Below, one piece after another: positions 14,159-23,970 of a DNA stretch of 64,000 nt. The translations under genes and the position numbers were made by a program. Each line of letters begins with the position of its first letter. Position 1 is the stretch's first letter. Under the pieces are notes generated by a model, which was not told the DNA's origin, searched no databases, and worked only from the letters and a program-made list of their open reading frames with translations. The stretch comes from Marinobacter nauticus (GTDB lineage: Bacteria; Pseudomonadota; Gammaproteobacteria; Enterobacterales; Shewanellaceae): contig NZ_JAHVJZ010000007.1 of NCBI RefSeq assembly GCF_019801015.1, forward strand, positions 62,001 through 126,000. The letters are read 5' to 3'.

Positions 14159-14472
14159 GAAGTGATCAGCCCTTTGGCTTTGGCGTAGCCTTCGTAGCCA
14201 CCATCCAGGCTGTACACCTCTTCAAAGCCTTGCTCCGCCAGGTAGGCGGCGGCTGGCTGACTGGAGATGCCGTGGTAACAGCACACCACCAAAGGCTGAT
14301 CAAACTCGGCATTGAGGACGAATTCGGCCAGGTTGCCATTGTGCAGGTGGACAGCGCCGGGGATGTGGCCAGCGGCAAACGCATTGGGGTCACGAATATC
14401 GACGATCTGAACGGGCTGTTCGGCGGCCAGGAGATCAAACCGGGCCAGGGGCAGACACTGGTACTGACTCAT
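14155..14472 (-). CDS. glpE: Thiosulfate sulfurtransferase GlpE (rhodanese)
   Basis: 105 residues, a single rhodanese domain. 'VQIVDIRDPNAFAAGHIPGAVHL' is the family signature and 'CCYHGISS' is the active-site loop with the persulfide-forming C65. GlpE transfers sulfur from thiosulfate to cyanide or thioredoxin in vitro; the physiological acceptor is not settled. Cytoplasmic, no signal peptide. Translationally coupled to glpG downstream. Confidence 0.92.
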   Translation of the reverse strand: MSQYQCLPLARFDLLAAEQPVQIVDIRDPNAFAAGHIPGAVHLHNGNLAEFVLNAEFDQPLVVCCYHGISSQPAAAYLAEQGFEEVYSLDGGYEGYAKAKGLITS

Positions 14473-14586
14473 ATCTATTCCTATCTACAACGAGGTTTCA
14501 GTGTACTGACTCCGCCTCGGAGTACCAAATCCCAACCAGAAATCCCCCCGACAACCGTACGTGCCGGCAATAACGGACGACTGAAA

Positions 14587-14617
14587 CCAAAAAAGCCCCC
14601 GGGGAATACCGGGGGCC
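14587..14617 (-). terminator. Rho-independent terminator of the czc operon
   Basis: GCCCCCGG (14595-14602) and CCGGGGGC (14609-14616) form an 8-bp stem with loop GGAATA; on the minus strand six T follow (14594-14589). It lies 70 bp past the czcA stop. The rest of 14473-14686 holds only a short dyad ACTCCG/CGGAGT at 14509-14523, probably in the glpE promoter region. Confidence 0.85.
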
Positions 14618-14687
14618 GGAGGCGGTAGTTGGTCAGTAATGTTAGGCAAGACCTGACCAGTACACACCACCAAACTGGCTTAACGCG

Positions 14688-17600
14688 TTATTTAACCGGA
14701 GGAAATCGTCGATAGAGTGTGGGCAGAACCAGCAGGGTCAATGCCGTCGACGTCAACAGGCCACCGATGATCACCATCGCCAGCGGCCTCTGAACTTCGG
14801 AACCCACTCCGCTGGAGAGCAGCACCGGGATAAGCCCCAGGGCGGACGTCAGTGCCGTCATCAATACCGGACGCAGGCGGCTGATTGCCCCTTCAAAGGT
14901 GGCGGACTCCACCGATTCGCCGTTCTGGATGCGATGGTTGATGGCATCCACCAGCACCACGCCGTTGAGCACGGCCACCCCAAACAGGGTGATGAATCCG
15001 ATCGACGAAGGCACCGACAGATAGGTACCGGTCAGCCAGAGACTCATCACCCCACCAATCAACGCCAGCGGCACGTTGGCCATCACCAGCACCGCCTGCC
15101 GGACAGAGCCAAACGCGAAATAGAGCAGCAGCGCAATCAGAGCCACGGAGATGGGCACCACGATCGCCAGACGTTTCTGCGCACGCTGCTGGCTTTCATA
15201 CTGGCCGCCAATCTGCACCGCATAGCCCGCAGGCAGCGCCGCCTCTGACGCGATGCGGTCATCGATTTCAGTGACCACCGAGCCCATGTCCCGCCCCACA
15301 ACGTTGGCTTGCACGACCACCCGCCGCTGCACGTCATCACGGCGGATGTTTGGTGGCGCGGATTCCATAGCGATGGTGGCCACATCGCCCAATCGAACCA
15401 GCGCCCCCGAAGGGCTGCGCAGCATCAGGTCGGCCACTGAATCGGGGCTTTCCCGGAACGCCTTCTGATATCGAACCAGGATGTCGTAGCGGGCATTGCC
15501 GTCGATAACCTGCCCCGCAGCGACACCGCCAATACCATCAGAGACCACCTGCAGGACCTGATCCACGGTCATCCCATAGCGGGACAAGGCTTCACGATTG
15601 GGACGCACAACCAGCTGCAGTTCGCCACTGATCTGCTCCAGTGCAACGTCAGTGGCCCCCGGCACCGCCTTCACCAGCGCCTCGATCTCGGCGCCTTTCT
15701 CCGACAGCACATCCAAATCCGGTCCGAACAGCTTGATCGCCAGCTGAGCACGCACCCCGGACAGCAGCTCATCCACCCGCGTGGCAATCGGCTGAGAGAA
15801 GGTGAACAGCAAACCCGGGTGAACCGACAGACGCTCCTCCATCAAGGCTTGCAGCGCAAACCGATCCGGTGCCGAGGTCCAGGCTTCCACAGGCTTCAGC
15901 CCGACGTAGATTTCGATGTTGTTGATCGGTTCCGGGTCACCACCGAGCTCGGCCGCCCCTACCCGGGACAGGGCGTACTCCACTTCGGGAAACTCCAGCA
16001 GAATTGCCTCCAGCTTCGGGGCCACGGTCAGTGAGGTGTCGAGACTGGCGGTGGGTGCCAGAGTGACCCGGATATTGATGGTGCCCTCTTCCAGCTCCGG
16101 CACGAACTCCGTGCCCAACCGGGGGATCACCAGGGCCGTTGCCGCCAGCAGCACGGCAGACGCCAGCAGTACCGATTTCGGCTTGTTGATCACCGGAGCC
16201 AACAGTGCCCGATAGCCGCGCTCAATCGGTTGCAGAACCGGGCTGGGACGCTCTTTTACCCCTGCTGGAAACAGGTAGGACGCGAGTGCCGGAACCACCA
16301 CCAGAGCGGTAACCAAGGCCGCCACCATCGCCAGAATGATGCTGACCGCCATCGGCTGAAACAACTTGCCTTCCACCCCTTCCAGCGTGAACAGCGGTGC
16401 AAACACCAGAATGATGATGCCGGTGGCGAAGAACACCGGGCGCGCCACTTCCCGGGCGGCCCGCTTGATCAACTCACGGCTGTTGCCGCTTTTGCCGTTG
16501 AGGTGCTTGAAGATGTTCTCCACCATCACCACCGAGCCATCCACCAGCATACCGATGGCCACAGCCAGGCCACCCAACGACATCAGGTTGGCAGACAAGC
16601 CCAGATAGGCCATCACCATCAGTGCCAGGCCAATGGCCACGGGAATGGAGAGCAATACCAGTACCGTCGCGCGCAGATTCAGCAGGAACAGCGCCAGGAT
16701 CACCACGATCAACATAAAAGCGATGGTCAGCGCATCGCTGACGGTTTTCACCGCCCTGGCCACCAGATCGGCATTGTCGTAGTAAGGCTCAAACACCACC
16801 CCATCCGGCAGGGCTGCCTGGATCCGGGGCAACCGGGCCTTGATCTCATCAATGGTGATCTTGGTGTTGGCGCCCATCCGTTTCAGCACCACTCCGGACA
16901 CCACTTCACCCAGCACCTCCGGCTGACCATCGACGCCACGGCGGGTCATCGATACCGCGCCCACCCGGATCTCGGCTCCGAAGCCCACGCTGGCAACCTG
17001 TTCGACGGTGATCGGCGTGCCTTCGATGGTCGTCAGCGGCAGATTTCGGATCGCGTCCAGGCCCGCTTCACCTGCGGGGATGAAGCCATAACCCCGCACC
17101 ACAAACTGCTCCTGTCCACGCGGCATAAACCAGCCACCGGTATTGCGATTATTGGCACTCAATGCTTCGGTCAGATTGGTCAGGTCGAGGCCATAGGCCA
17201 GCAGTTTGTCCGGATCAACGCGAACCTGGTACTGCCTGACTTCCCCGCCAAAAGAGAGCACGTCGGTCACCCCATCGACCGGCATCAGCATCCGCTTAAC
17301 CAGGGTGTCGTTGAGGCTGCGAAGGGCCATCACGTCATAATCACTGCCGGGCTCGGCGCGCAGCAGGTACTGATAAACCTGACCCAGACCCGAAGTATTC
17401 GGGCCCATTTCCGGTGTCCCTACGCCCTCAGGGATCGCTTCACGTGCTTCCTGCAACTGCCCCTGAACCAACTGACGGGCAAAGTAGACGTCCGTGCCCT
17501 CTTCAAACACCACGGTGACCATCGACAGGCCGGTCCGGGACAGCGAACGCACCTGGGTGACGCCCGGGAGAGAATACATCGCGGACTCAAGCGGGTAGGT

Positions 17601-17795
17601 GATCAACTGCTCCACCTCTTCCGCCGCCAGCCCGGCTGCGGCCGTATTGATATCCACCTGAACATTGGTGACATCCGGAAAGGCATCCAGCGCCAGCCTT
17701 GGCAACAGCAGAATCGCTCCCACCAATGCGCCCAGCAACGCCAGTACCACAAACAGGCGCTGACTGACCGCCCAACTCGTTAATTTATCCAGCAT
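14688..17795 (-). CDS. czcA: CzcA-type divalent-metal RND efflux permease
   Basis: 1035 residues with the full 12-helix RND layout. 'DAFPDVTNVQVDINT' opens the porter domain; the fourth helix reads 'GGLAVAIGMLVDGSVVMVEN', and 'RVDELLSGVRAQLAIKLFG' is the CzcA-type equivalent of the stretch that carries a metal-path methionine in CusA. That methionine is absent here, which argues for Zn/Co/Cd/Ni rather than Cu/Ag. The strict DFG motif of classical CzcA helix 4 is not present, so the exact ion is uncertain. Last gene of the operon; starts 9 bp after czcB. Confidence 0.85.
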   Translation of the reverse strand: MLDKLTSWAVSQRLFVVLALLGALVGAILLLPRLALDAFPDVTNVQVDINTAAAGLAAEEVEQLITYPLESAMYSLPGVTQVRSLSRTGLSMVTVVFEEGTDVYFARQLVQGQLQEAREAIPEGVGTPEMGPNTSGLGQVYQYLLRAEPGSDYDVMALRSLNDTLVKRMLMPVDGVTDVLSFGGEVRQYQVRVDPDKLLAYGLDLTNLTEALSANNRNTGGWFMPRGQEQFVVRGYGFIPAGEAGLDAIRNLPLTTIEGTPITVEQVASVGFGAEIRVGAVSMTRRGVDGQPEVLGEVVSGVVLKRMGANTKITIDEIKARLPRIQAALPDGVVFEPYYDNADLVARAVKTVSDALTIAFMLIVVILALFLLNLRATVLVLLSIPVAIGLALMVMAYLGLSANLMSLGGLAVAIGMLVDGSVVMVENIFKHLNGKSGNSRELIKRAAREVARPVFFATGIIILVFAPLFTLEGVEGKLFQPMAVSIILAMVAALVTALVVVPALASYLFPAGVKERPSPVLQPIERGYRALLAPVINKPKSVLLASAVLLAATALVIPRLGTEFVPELEEGTINIRVTLAPTASLDTSLTVAPKLEAILLEFPEVEYALSRVGAAELGGDPEPINNIEIYVGLKPVEAWTSAPDRFALQALMEERLSVHPGLLFTFSQPIATRVDELLSGVRAQLAIKLFGPDLDVLSEKGAEIEALVKAVPGATDVALEQISGELQLVVRPNREALSRYGMTVDQVLQVVSDGIGGVAAGQVIDGNARYDILVRYQKAFRESPDSVADLMLRSPSGALVRLGDVATIAMESAPPNIRRDDVQRRVVVQANVVGRDMGSVVTEIDDRIASEAALPAGYAVQIGGQYESQQRAQKRLAIVVPISVALIALLLYFAFGSVRQAVLVMANVPLALIGGVMSLWLTGTYLSVPSSIGFITLFGVAVLNGVVLVDAINHRIQNGESVESATFEGAISRLRPVLMTALTSALGLIPVLLSSGVGSEVQRPLAMVIIGGLLTSTALTLLVLPTLYRRFPPVK

Positions 17796-17804
17796 GGCGC
17801 CCCC

Positions 17805-19031
17805 TTAATGGTTGTGGATATCGAAACCGGACTTGGCCTGTTCCGAATTGAGGAAGAACGCTCCTTCCACCACCACCTGCTGGCCCGCTTTCAGGCCCGC
17901 CACCAGATTTTGCCCACGCTGACTGCGCAGAACCTCGACTTCAACCGCTTCAAACTGTTCGCCGTCCTGCACAAACACCGCCCAGTCGCCATCCGGGCCA
18001 CGCACCAGCGCGCTGTCCGGCAACACCACGCCCTGATGCGCACTTTGCACGAAGTAGGCGGTCGCAAACTCACCGACATGGAGCCGGTGCTGAGGGTTTT
18101 TCAGCGAGAGTCGGACGGTTTCGGTGCGGGTTTGCGGGTCCAACTGATGATCACGGCCAATCACCGTTGCCTGGTAGCGCAGGCCGCCAGCTTCAATCGC
18201 CACGTTATCGCCCAGCACCACCTGGCCAATCAGTCCGGGGCGAACCTGGGCCTCCAGCCACAATTCGGATTCGTCGGACAGCTGCATCAGCACCACGTTG
18301 GCATCAAGATTCAGCCCCAGCACCAGGTTGTCCTGTTGCACCGTGCCCGCAATCGGCGCCAGAAACGTAAAACCGCCCAACGTCGCGTTGGGGTTGGACA
18401 GGCCCGCAATCTGAGTGGGCGTCATGCCCAGTGTCACCAGATCCAGACGTCGGGTTTGAACGTCAATCCGGGCCTGCTGAAAACGACTGGCCGCCACCGC
18501 TTTGGCACCCAACTGTTCCACCCGCTGCCATTCCGCCAGCGCCAGCAGGTAATCCCCCTGCGCGGCAGCAATCTCGCTGGAAGCCAGACGGAACAAGGGT
18601 TGCCCAGCGGTCACTTCAGCGCCGGCATTGACCAGACGCTCGGTAATGCGCACTCCCACCGGCAGGGAGATTTGCTGGGTGCGGGAGGGATCAGCCACCA
18701 GTTGCGCCGGCGCCCGCCCCTCAAAGCGGAATTCAGTCAGCTGAATGGCAACCGCATGAATGCCGGCAGAGGCACGTTGGGCGGAACCCAGCGTTAATCC
18801 CCCCTCCGTTTCCGATTCATCCGCATCGCCATGGGCATCCGGCGCTTCGTCGGAATGCGTATCGGGCTCCGACTCATCGTGACGATGCTCGGTGGACTCA
18901 ATGTGTTGAGTCGGGCGCTCTTCTGCGTGTCCGGCAGCACTGTGTTGATGGTCGTCACCCGCCCAAGCCAGGCCGGTCGTGGACAGAAGCGTCATCACCG
19001 CGAGGGCGATGGGAGTAATAAGTTTGCTCAT
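17805..19031 (-). CDS. czcB: CzcB-type RND periplasmic adaptor with His-rich N-terminus
   Basis: 408 residues. A signal peptide (ALAVMTLLSTTGLAWA) is followed by a stretch at about 26-75 very rich in His, Asp and Glu ('DDHQHSAAGHAEERP', 'EHRHDESEPDTHSDE'), which is likely to bind divalent metal. The adaptor core follows: 'LPVGVRITERLVNAGAEVTAGQPLF' (barrel-sandwich), a helical hairpin, 'TFLAPIAGTVQQDNLVLG' and a C-terminal beta barrel with 'PDSALVRGPDGDWAVFVQDG'. It links CzcA to the outer-membrane channel CzcC, whose stop lies 2 bp upstream. Confidence 0.85.
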   Translation of the reverse strand: MSKLITPIALAVMTLLSTTGLAWAGDDHQHSAAGHAEERPTQHIESTEHRHDESEPDTHSDEAPDAHGDADESETEGGLTLGSAQRASAGIHAVAIQLTEFRFEGRAPAQLVADPSRTQQISLPVGVRITERLVNAGAEVTAGQPLFRLASSEIAAAQGDYLLALAEWQRVEQLGAKAVAASRFQQARIDVQTRRLDLVTLGMTPTQIAGLSNPNATLGGFTFLAPIAGTVQQDNLVLGLNLDANVVLMQLSDESELWLEAQVRPGLIGQVVLGDNVAIEAGGLRYQATVIGRDHQLDPQTRTETVRLSLKNPQHRLHVGEFATAYFVQSAHQGVVLPDSALVRGPDGDWAVFVQDGEQFEAVEVEVLRSQRGQNLVAGLKAGQQVVVEGAFFLNSEQAKSGFDIHNH

Positions 19032-19033
19032 GG

Positions 19034-20284
19034 TTATCCCTCAATCGGTGTGGTTTGCGCTTGTTGGCTCAGCCAGATTTCCAGTTCGCCGCGGGCGGCC
19101 ATCAGGGCCAGCCAGGCCCGGCGTTGTGCCGCCTCCAGTTCGGCACCACTGGCCTGGGTATCGGTCAGTTGCTGTTGCGATTGCAGGTAGCTGGTGGTGG
19201 CGATTTCGCCCCCCCGCCACTGCCGCTCCAGCAACGACTGACTTTCCTTAAGGGGCGCGCTGGCGAGGCGTTGCCACTGGCGCTGTCCTTGCTGCAGTAA
19301 CGCCAGCGACTGACTGAGCGCGTCCAGCTCGATCATCAGCTCTCGCTCTGCGGTCAGATAAGCCTGCTCGGCGACGATGATGGCCTGATTGGCTTCCGCC
19401 ACTTCGCCCTGATAGCGATTGCGCAGATTGAGGGGGACGGCGATGCCCAGAGCCAGACTCTGATCCTGGCCATCGGTTTTAGCGCCGACGGAAAAGCTGG
19501 GATCCGCTTTCGCCTGTTGCTGGCGCAGGGCATAGGTGGCACGACGTTGTTTGACCGCCAGATAGGCGGGCTTAAGGGCAGGAAGCCGCGCCATCCGCTG
19601 CGACTCAGGCAAGGTCAGATCAGCCGGTAACAGGGGCGTTTCATCGGCGAGACTGACCAGGGCATCACCACCCAGCAGCTTCATGCTAGCCAGAGCTTCG
19701 ATGACCCCTTGCCGGGAGACAAGGCGCTCGCCGGTCAGACGAGCCAGCTCCAGTTGGAGCAACTGCTGGTCCAGCCGGGCAATCTCACCAACCGCCACCA
19801 TCCGTTCCGCCAGCACCAGCATCGCTTCGGTGCGCTGTTGAGCCTGTGCGGTGAATTGATCCAGCCGGCGCGCCAGATCCAGTTCGACCCAGGCGGTCAA
19901 CATCGCCGCCAGCTGCTGGTTTCGCAGCAGGCCATAATCGGCCAGCGCTATCTGAGCCGACAACTCGGACTCTCGCCGCTGAAGGCCACGTTTATCGCCC
20001 CGGTCATAGCCCTGGCTTAACGTTAAGGTGTACTCAATGTCGCTTTCGCTGCTGCCGAGGTTCTCGGCGTCCAGACCCAGCTCCGGGTTGTAGAGCGCCT
20101 GGCTGGCGGTGTCGACGGCCAGTTGCTGCTGTTTGAGGCGGGCAGCCTCCATCTGGATCCGTGGCAGGTTGTCGAGCTGAGCCAGGATCTTTTCTGACGC
20201 AACGGGCGTATTGTCCGTCGCCGTGGCGAGCGCAGGCAGGGTCAAACCCAGCGCCAGCGCTACCGCACGAAATCGGTTGTGCAT
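19034..20284 (-). CDS. czcC: CzcC-type TolC-family outer-membrane channel
   Basis: 416 residues with signal peptide ending ALATA. Two long heptad-rich repeats, each with hairpin helices and a 'LGIAVPLNLRNRYQGEV'-like beta segment, are typical of TolC-family OEP proteins of metal pumps. It forms the outer-membrane exit duct for CzcBA. It is the only TolC-type gene in the window and might also serve the CusBA pair, which has none. It sits 62 bp after the small His/Cys protein gene. Confidence 0.85.
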   Translation of the reverse strand: MHNRFRAVALALGLTLPALATATDNTPVASEKILAQLDNLPRIQMEAARLKQQQLAVDTASQALYNPELGLDAENLGSSESDIEYTLTLSQGYDRGDKRGLQRRESELSAQIALADYGLLRNQQLAAMLTAWVELDLARRLDQFTAQAQQRTEAMLVLAERMVAVGEIARLDQQLLQLELARLTGERLVSRQGVIEALASMKLLGGDALVSLADETPLLPADLTLPESQRMARLPALKPAYLAVKQRRATYALRQQQAKADPSFSVGAKTDGQDQSLALGIAVPLNLRNRYQGEVAEANQAIIVAEQAYLTAERELMIELDALSQSLALLQQGQRQWQRLASAPLKESQSLLERQWRGGEIATTSYLQSQQQLTDTQASGAELEAAQRRAWLALMAARGELEIWLSQQAQTTPIEG

Positions 20285-20346
20285 GTTATCTGTCCTGCAG
20301 AAATATGAGGGTCAGGCCGGTCAGGCCCACTCAGGGAGCAGCAGGA

Positions 20347-20670
20347 TTAGGCAATCGGAGGGGGAGAGAGGGGTAACTCGAAAGGCGGCTGGTAACTGGC
20401 CAGCCAGTGGAAATCGGCGCTGTCCGGACAGGCGGAAGGCAAAGCGATGACGCTGACCAGCCCGCTCTGGCCACCATGACAATGGCAATGCAGACAGAGG
20501 TCGCCATACTCCGCAGTTTCGCCTTCAGCCAGCTCGAGATGCTGATGGTCAGCCATCTCGACATGCTCTGCAGACCCCGCCAGATGAGGACGGTGCTCCC
20601 CCAGACCCGCCAGGGCGGTCTGGCTGAACACAATCAGCATCAAAATCAGGGCGATACGGCGCATTGTCAT
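20347..20670 (-). CDS. Small exported His/Cys protein leading the czc operon
   Basis: 107 residues (an ATG two codons later at 20664 is equally good). A signal peptide (ALILMLIVFSQTALA) leads to a mature part with 'EHRPHLAGSAEHVEMADHQHLEL', a tight 'CLHCHCHGG' motif, and a Pro-rich tail ending PLSPPPIA. This matches the general form of CzcI, a small periplasmic protein encoded ahead of czcCBA in other bacteria and involved in regulating metal efflux. Sequence identity to CzcI cannot be judged here. The position and composition parallel the small protein at 11677-12102. Confidence 0.65.
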   Translation of the reverse strand: MTMRRIALILMLIVFSQTALAGLGEHRPHLAGSAEHVEMADHQHLELAEGETAEYGDLCLHCHCHGGQSGLVSVIALPSACPDSADFHWLASYQPPFELPLSPPPIA

Positions 20671-20777
20671 TCCAGTGATGTTGGCTTGTCGAGTTGGACG
20701 ACTTCAACAGTAAGGCGTTCAAAACTTTGCGCATCTTTACACAACATCAACCCAGATTAAACCGGCGTTACAAAAAC

Positions 20778-20807
20778 AAAAAACGCTCCCATTACGGGAG
20801 CGTTTTT
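20778..20807 (-). terminator. Rho-independent terminator of kbl-tdh
   Basis: AAACGCTCCC (20781-20790) and GGGAGCGTTT (20796-20805) form a perfect 10-bp stem with loop ATTAC and A/T runs on both sides. Confidence 0.9.
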
Positions 20808-20824
20808 AACGTTTAACCGGTGGT

Positions 20825-21850
20825 TCAGTCCCAGCTGAGGATCACTTTGCCGGAAGAGCCGGAGCCCATCACATCGAAGCCCTGCTGGAATTCATCGATG
20901 TGGAAGCGATGGGTGATGATGGGGCTGATGTCCAGGCCAGACTGCAGCAGGCTGGCCATTTTGTACCAGGTCTCGAACATTTCGCGGCCGTAGATCCCTT
21001 TGATCACCAGACCTTTGAAAATCACCTGATTCCAGTCCACGCCCATGCTGGAAGGCGGAATGCCCAGCATGGCAATCTTGCCGCCGTGGTTCATGGTTTC
21101 CAGCATGCTGTTGAATGCGGAAGGCACGCCGGACATCTCCAGGCCAACGTCGAAGCCTTCGGTCATGCCCAACTCGGCCATCACGTCTTCCAGCTTCTCA
21201 TTCATCACGTTGACCGCGCGGGTGGCGCCCATTTTACGGGCCAGGTCCAGGCGGTATTCGTTCACATCGGTGATCACCACGTGACGGGCACCGACATGTT
21301 TACAAACGGCCGCTGCCATAATGCCGATCGGACCGGCACCGGTGATCAGCACATCTTCACCCACCAGATCGAAAGACAGTGCGGTATGCACGGCGTTGCC
21401 GAAGGGGTCGAAGATGGACGCCAGATCGTCGGAGATATCATCGGGGATCTTGAAGGCATTAAACGCCGGGATCACCAGATACTCCGCGAAGGAGCCTTCG
21501 CGGTTAACGCCCACACCCGTGGTGTTACGACACAGATGAGTGCGGCCACCGCGACAGTTGCGGCAGTGGCCACAGGTGATGTGGCCTTCACCGGATACCC
21601 GGTCTCCCACGGAAAAGCCGCGGACTTCCTGGCCAATGGCCACCACTTCACCAACGTACTCATGGCCGACAACCATCGGCACCGGGATGGTCTTTTGTGA
21701 CCACTCATCCCAGTTGTAGATGTGCATGTCGGTGCCACAGATGGCGGTTTTTTTGATCTTGATAAGCAGGTCGTTGTGGCCCAGCTCAGGCTTGGGCGCA
21801 TCCACCATCCAGATCCCTTTTTCCGGGTGCAGCTTGGAGAGTGCTTTCAT
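20825..21850 (-). CDS. tdh: L-threonine 3-dehydrogenase
   Basis: 341 residues, the usual size. It oxidises threonine to 2-amino-3-ketobutyrate with NAD+. It is a zinc-dependent medium-chain dehydrogenase: catalytic zinc site with C38 in '[15 protein letters not shown]' and 'GHEYVGEVV', structural zinc site '[15 protein letters not shown]', and Rossmann fold '[22 protein letters not shown]'. It lies 11 bp after kbl in the classic kbl-tdh operon, which converts threonine to glycine and acetyl-CoA. Confidence 0.95.
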   Translation of the reverse strand: MKALSKLHPEKGIWMVDAPKPELGHNDLLIKIKKTAICGTDMHIYNWDEWSQKTIPVPMVVGHEYVGEVVAIGQEVRGFSVGDRVSGEGHITCGHCRNCRGGRTHLCRNTTGVGVNREGSFAEYLVIPAFNAFKIPDDISDDLASIFDPFGNAVHTALSFDLVGEDVLITGAGPIGIMAAAVCKHVGARHVVITDVNEYRLDLARKMGATRAVNVMNEKLEDVMAELGMTEGFDVGLEMSGVPSAFNSMLETMNHGGKIAMLGIPPSSMGVDWNQVIFKGLVIKGIYGREMFETWYKMASLLQSGLDISPIITHRFHIDEFQQGFDVMGSGSSGKVILSWD

Positions 21851-21861
21851 GGCGGTATCTC

Positions 21862-23058
21862 TTAAATGATCCCCAGCTCTTTACCGATGCGGGTAAAGGC
21901 TTCAATGGCCTTGTCCAGCTGCTCACGGGTGTGTGCGGCGGACATCTGAGTACGGATACGGGCCTGGCCTTTCGGCACCACCGGGAAGGAGAAGCCGATC
22001 ACGTAGATGCCTTCCGCCAGCACGCGGTCAGCGAATTCGGACGCCAATGCGGCATCGCCAATCATCACCGGGATGATGGCGTGGTCAGCACCGGCCAGGG
22101 TAAAGCCTGCGGCGCTCATCTGCTCACGGAAGTAAGCGGCGTTGTCCCACAGCTGGGCACGCAGGGCATCGCCCTCTTTCATCATGTCCAGCACCTGAAT
22201 GGATGCCGACACGATGGCCGGGGCCAGGGAGTTGGAGAACAGGTAAGGGCGAGAACGTTGACGCAGCCAGTCGATCACCTCTTTCTTACCGGAAGTGAAA
22301 CCGCCGGAAGCGCCACCCAGAGCCTTGCCCAGAGTGCCGGTGATGATGTCGACGCGATCCATGACCTGGCAGTATTCGTGAGTACCGCGGCCACCTTCGC
22401 CGACAAAGCCGACCGCGTGGGAGTCGTCCACCATCACCAGCGCGCCGTACTGATCGGCCAGGTCGCAAACCGCCTGCAGGTTGGCAATCACGCCATCCAT
22501 GGAGAACACGCCGTCAGTCGCGATCAGAATATTGCGGGCACCCGCTTCACGAGCCTGCTGCAGGCAGGTTTCCAGCTCAGCCATGTTGTTGTTGGCGTAG
22601 CGGAAACGCTTGGCTTTGCACAGACGCACGCCATCAATGATGGAAGCGTGGTTCAGCGCATCGGAGACGATGGCGTCTTCCGGGCCCAGCAGGGTTTCGA
22701 ACAGACCGGCGTTGGCATCAAAACAAGAGGAGTAGAGGATGGTGTCTTCCATACCCAGAAACTCGGACAGTTTCTGCTCCAGGGTTTTGTGGATGTCCTG
22801 GGTGCCACAGATAAAGCGCACGGAGGCCATACCAAAGCCATGATCGTCCAGACCCGCCTTCGCCGCATCGATCAACGCGGGGTGGTTGGCCAGGCCGAGG
22901 TAGTTATTGGCGCAGAAGTTGATGACCTGATCGCCGCTGGCCACTTTGATGGCTGCCTGCTGCGCGGTGATGATCACCCGCTCGTTCTTGTACAGGCCGT
23001 CCGCTTTGACCTGCTCAAGCTGGTCGCGGATCTGCTGGTAAAAGGCGGAAGTGGACAT
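21862..23058 (-). CDS. kbl: Glycine C-acetyltransferase (2-amino-3-ketobutyrate CoA ligase)
   Basis: 398 residues. A PLP-dependent alpha-oxoamine synthase that cleaves 2-amino-3-ketobutyrate with CoA to glycine and acetyl-CoA. Diagnostic stretches: '[22 protein letters not shown]', '[15 protein letters not shown]', '[20 protein letters not shown]' and the PLP-lysine motif '[18 protein letters not shown]'. First gene of kbl-tdh; a TetR regulator is encoded 116 bp upstream on the same strand and may share its transcript. Confidence 0.95.
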   Translation of the reverse strand: MSTSAFYQQIRDQLEQVKADGLYKNERVIITAQQAAIKVASGDQVINFCANNYLGLANHPALIDAAKAGLDDHGFGMASVRFICGTQDIHKTLEQKLSEFLGMEDTILYSSCFDANAGLFETLLGPEDAIVSDALNHASIIDGVRLCKAKRFRYANNNMAELETCLQQAREAGARNILIATDGVFSMDGVIANLQAVCDLADQYGALVMVDDSHAVGFVGEGGRGTHEYCQVMDRVDIITGTLGKALGGASGGFTSGKKEVIDWLRQRSRPYLFSNSLAPAIVSASIQVLDMMKEGDALRAQLWDNAAYFREQMSAAGFTLAGADHAIIPVMIGDAALASEFADRVLAEGIYVIGFSFPVVPKGQARIRTQMSAAHTREQLDKAIEAFTRIGKELGII

Positions 23059-23174
23059 GCTGTCTCCTATGGGTCCGTCTCGTTGTTATAGTTGCTTGAT
23101 GCTGGAATGGCGCACATTTTAGCCGCCACCGCAGGGGATTGCAGCCCGTCGGATACTGGCCCGACGAGACCAGG

Positions 23175-23810
23175 TTATTCGTGGGCCAATGCCCGGTAAT
23201 GGGCCACCAGACGCTCGAAGTCTTGGCGGGCCGGTTCCGCGATGTAACCGTGGAACAGCGCCAGGATCTGAAGCACCCCCTGAGAGACGCCCTGTTCGGT
23301 AATGGGCTTATCCAGTGCCTGAGTGTAGAGGTGGCTGATCCAGAACGTCACCACCATCTTGATGCTTTGGGCAAACTCCTCAAGGTACGCCTCATCGATC
23401 ACCATCATGCCCTGAGCCTTCAACATTCTCAGGCTGCTGGTGGCGGTCTCCAGAACCCGATGGTGGGCCTGAAGATAGCGCTTATGGAGCTCCGGATCCC
23501 GGGCCAGAATCTCCGGCAGGCTGGCGTATAAAAAGCGGAATCGCCACATCCCCTTGAACATGCCGTCCAGGTACCGCTGCATCACACCAAACGCCGTCTG
23601 GTCATCACTCGGCCCATACGCCTCTTCCAGGTAGGCTTCATACTGGGCGAACAAGGCCCGGATGATCTGCTCTTTATTGCGGAAGTGGTAATAGAGGTTG
23701 CCCGGGCTGATGCCCAGATGTGCGGCAATATGGTTGGTGGTGACGGCCCGTTCGCCGTGCTCATTAAAGAGCTCGCAACTGGCCTCAATGATGCGATCTT
23801 TGGTTTTCAT
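23175..23810 (-). CDS. TetR-family transcriptional regulator
   Basis: 211 residues from the ATG at 23810; the open frame extends further but only to a TTG without a ribosome site. The HTH is at the N-terminus: 'IIEASCELFNEHGERAVTTNHIAAHLGISPGNLYYHFRNKEQII'. The C-terminal all-helical ligand domain includes 'MQRYLDGMFKGMWRFRFLYASLPEILARDPEL', a pattern seen in TetR proteins encoded beside waaA and kbl in Shewanella. Ligand and targets are unknown. Confidence 0.85.
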   Translation of the reverse strand: MKTKDRIIEASCELFNEHGERAVTTNHIAAHLGISPGNLYYHFRNKEQIIRALFAQYEAYLEEAYGPSDDQTAFGVMQRYLDGMFKGMWRFRFLYASLPEILARDPELHKRYLQAHHRVLETATSSLRMLKAQGMMVIDEAYLEEFAQSIKMVVTFWISHLYTQALDKPITEQGVSQGVLQILALFHGYIAEPARQDFERLVAHYRALAHE

Positions 23811-23970
23811 ACTGTCACCCGTACCTACGATGGCCGGTAGATTAGCATTGCCTCCTAAGCAGGCCAATGGCTGAACCGTAAGCAAGGGATCTCGGCGTTA
23901 CAATCCGTTAGCATTTGAAAGCCCCTCGCCCCTTCCCTATCATCAACCCAAATACCCACCTGGACCTGCA

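Noticed and set aside
14485-14673. 62-codon frame on the minus strand between czcA and glpE
   Set aside because: It runs through the czc terminator, has no ribosome site and no family resemblance.
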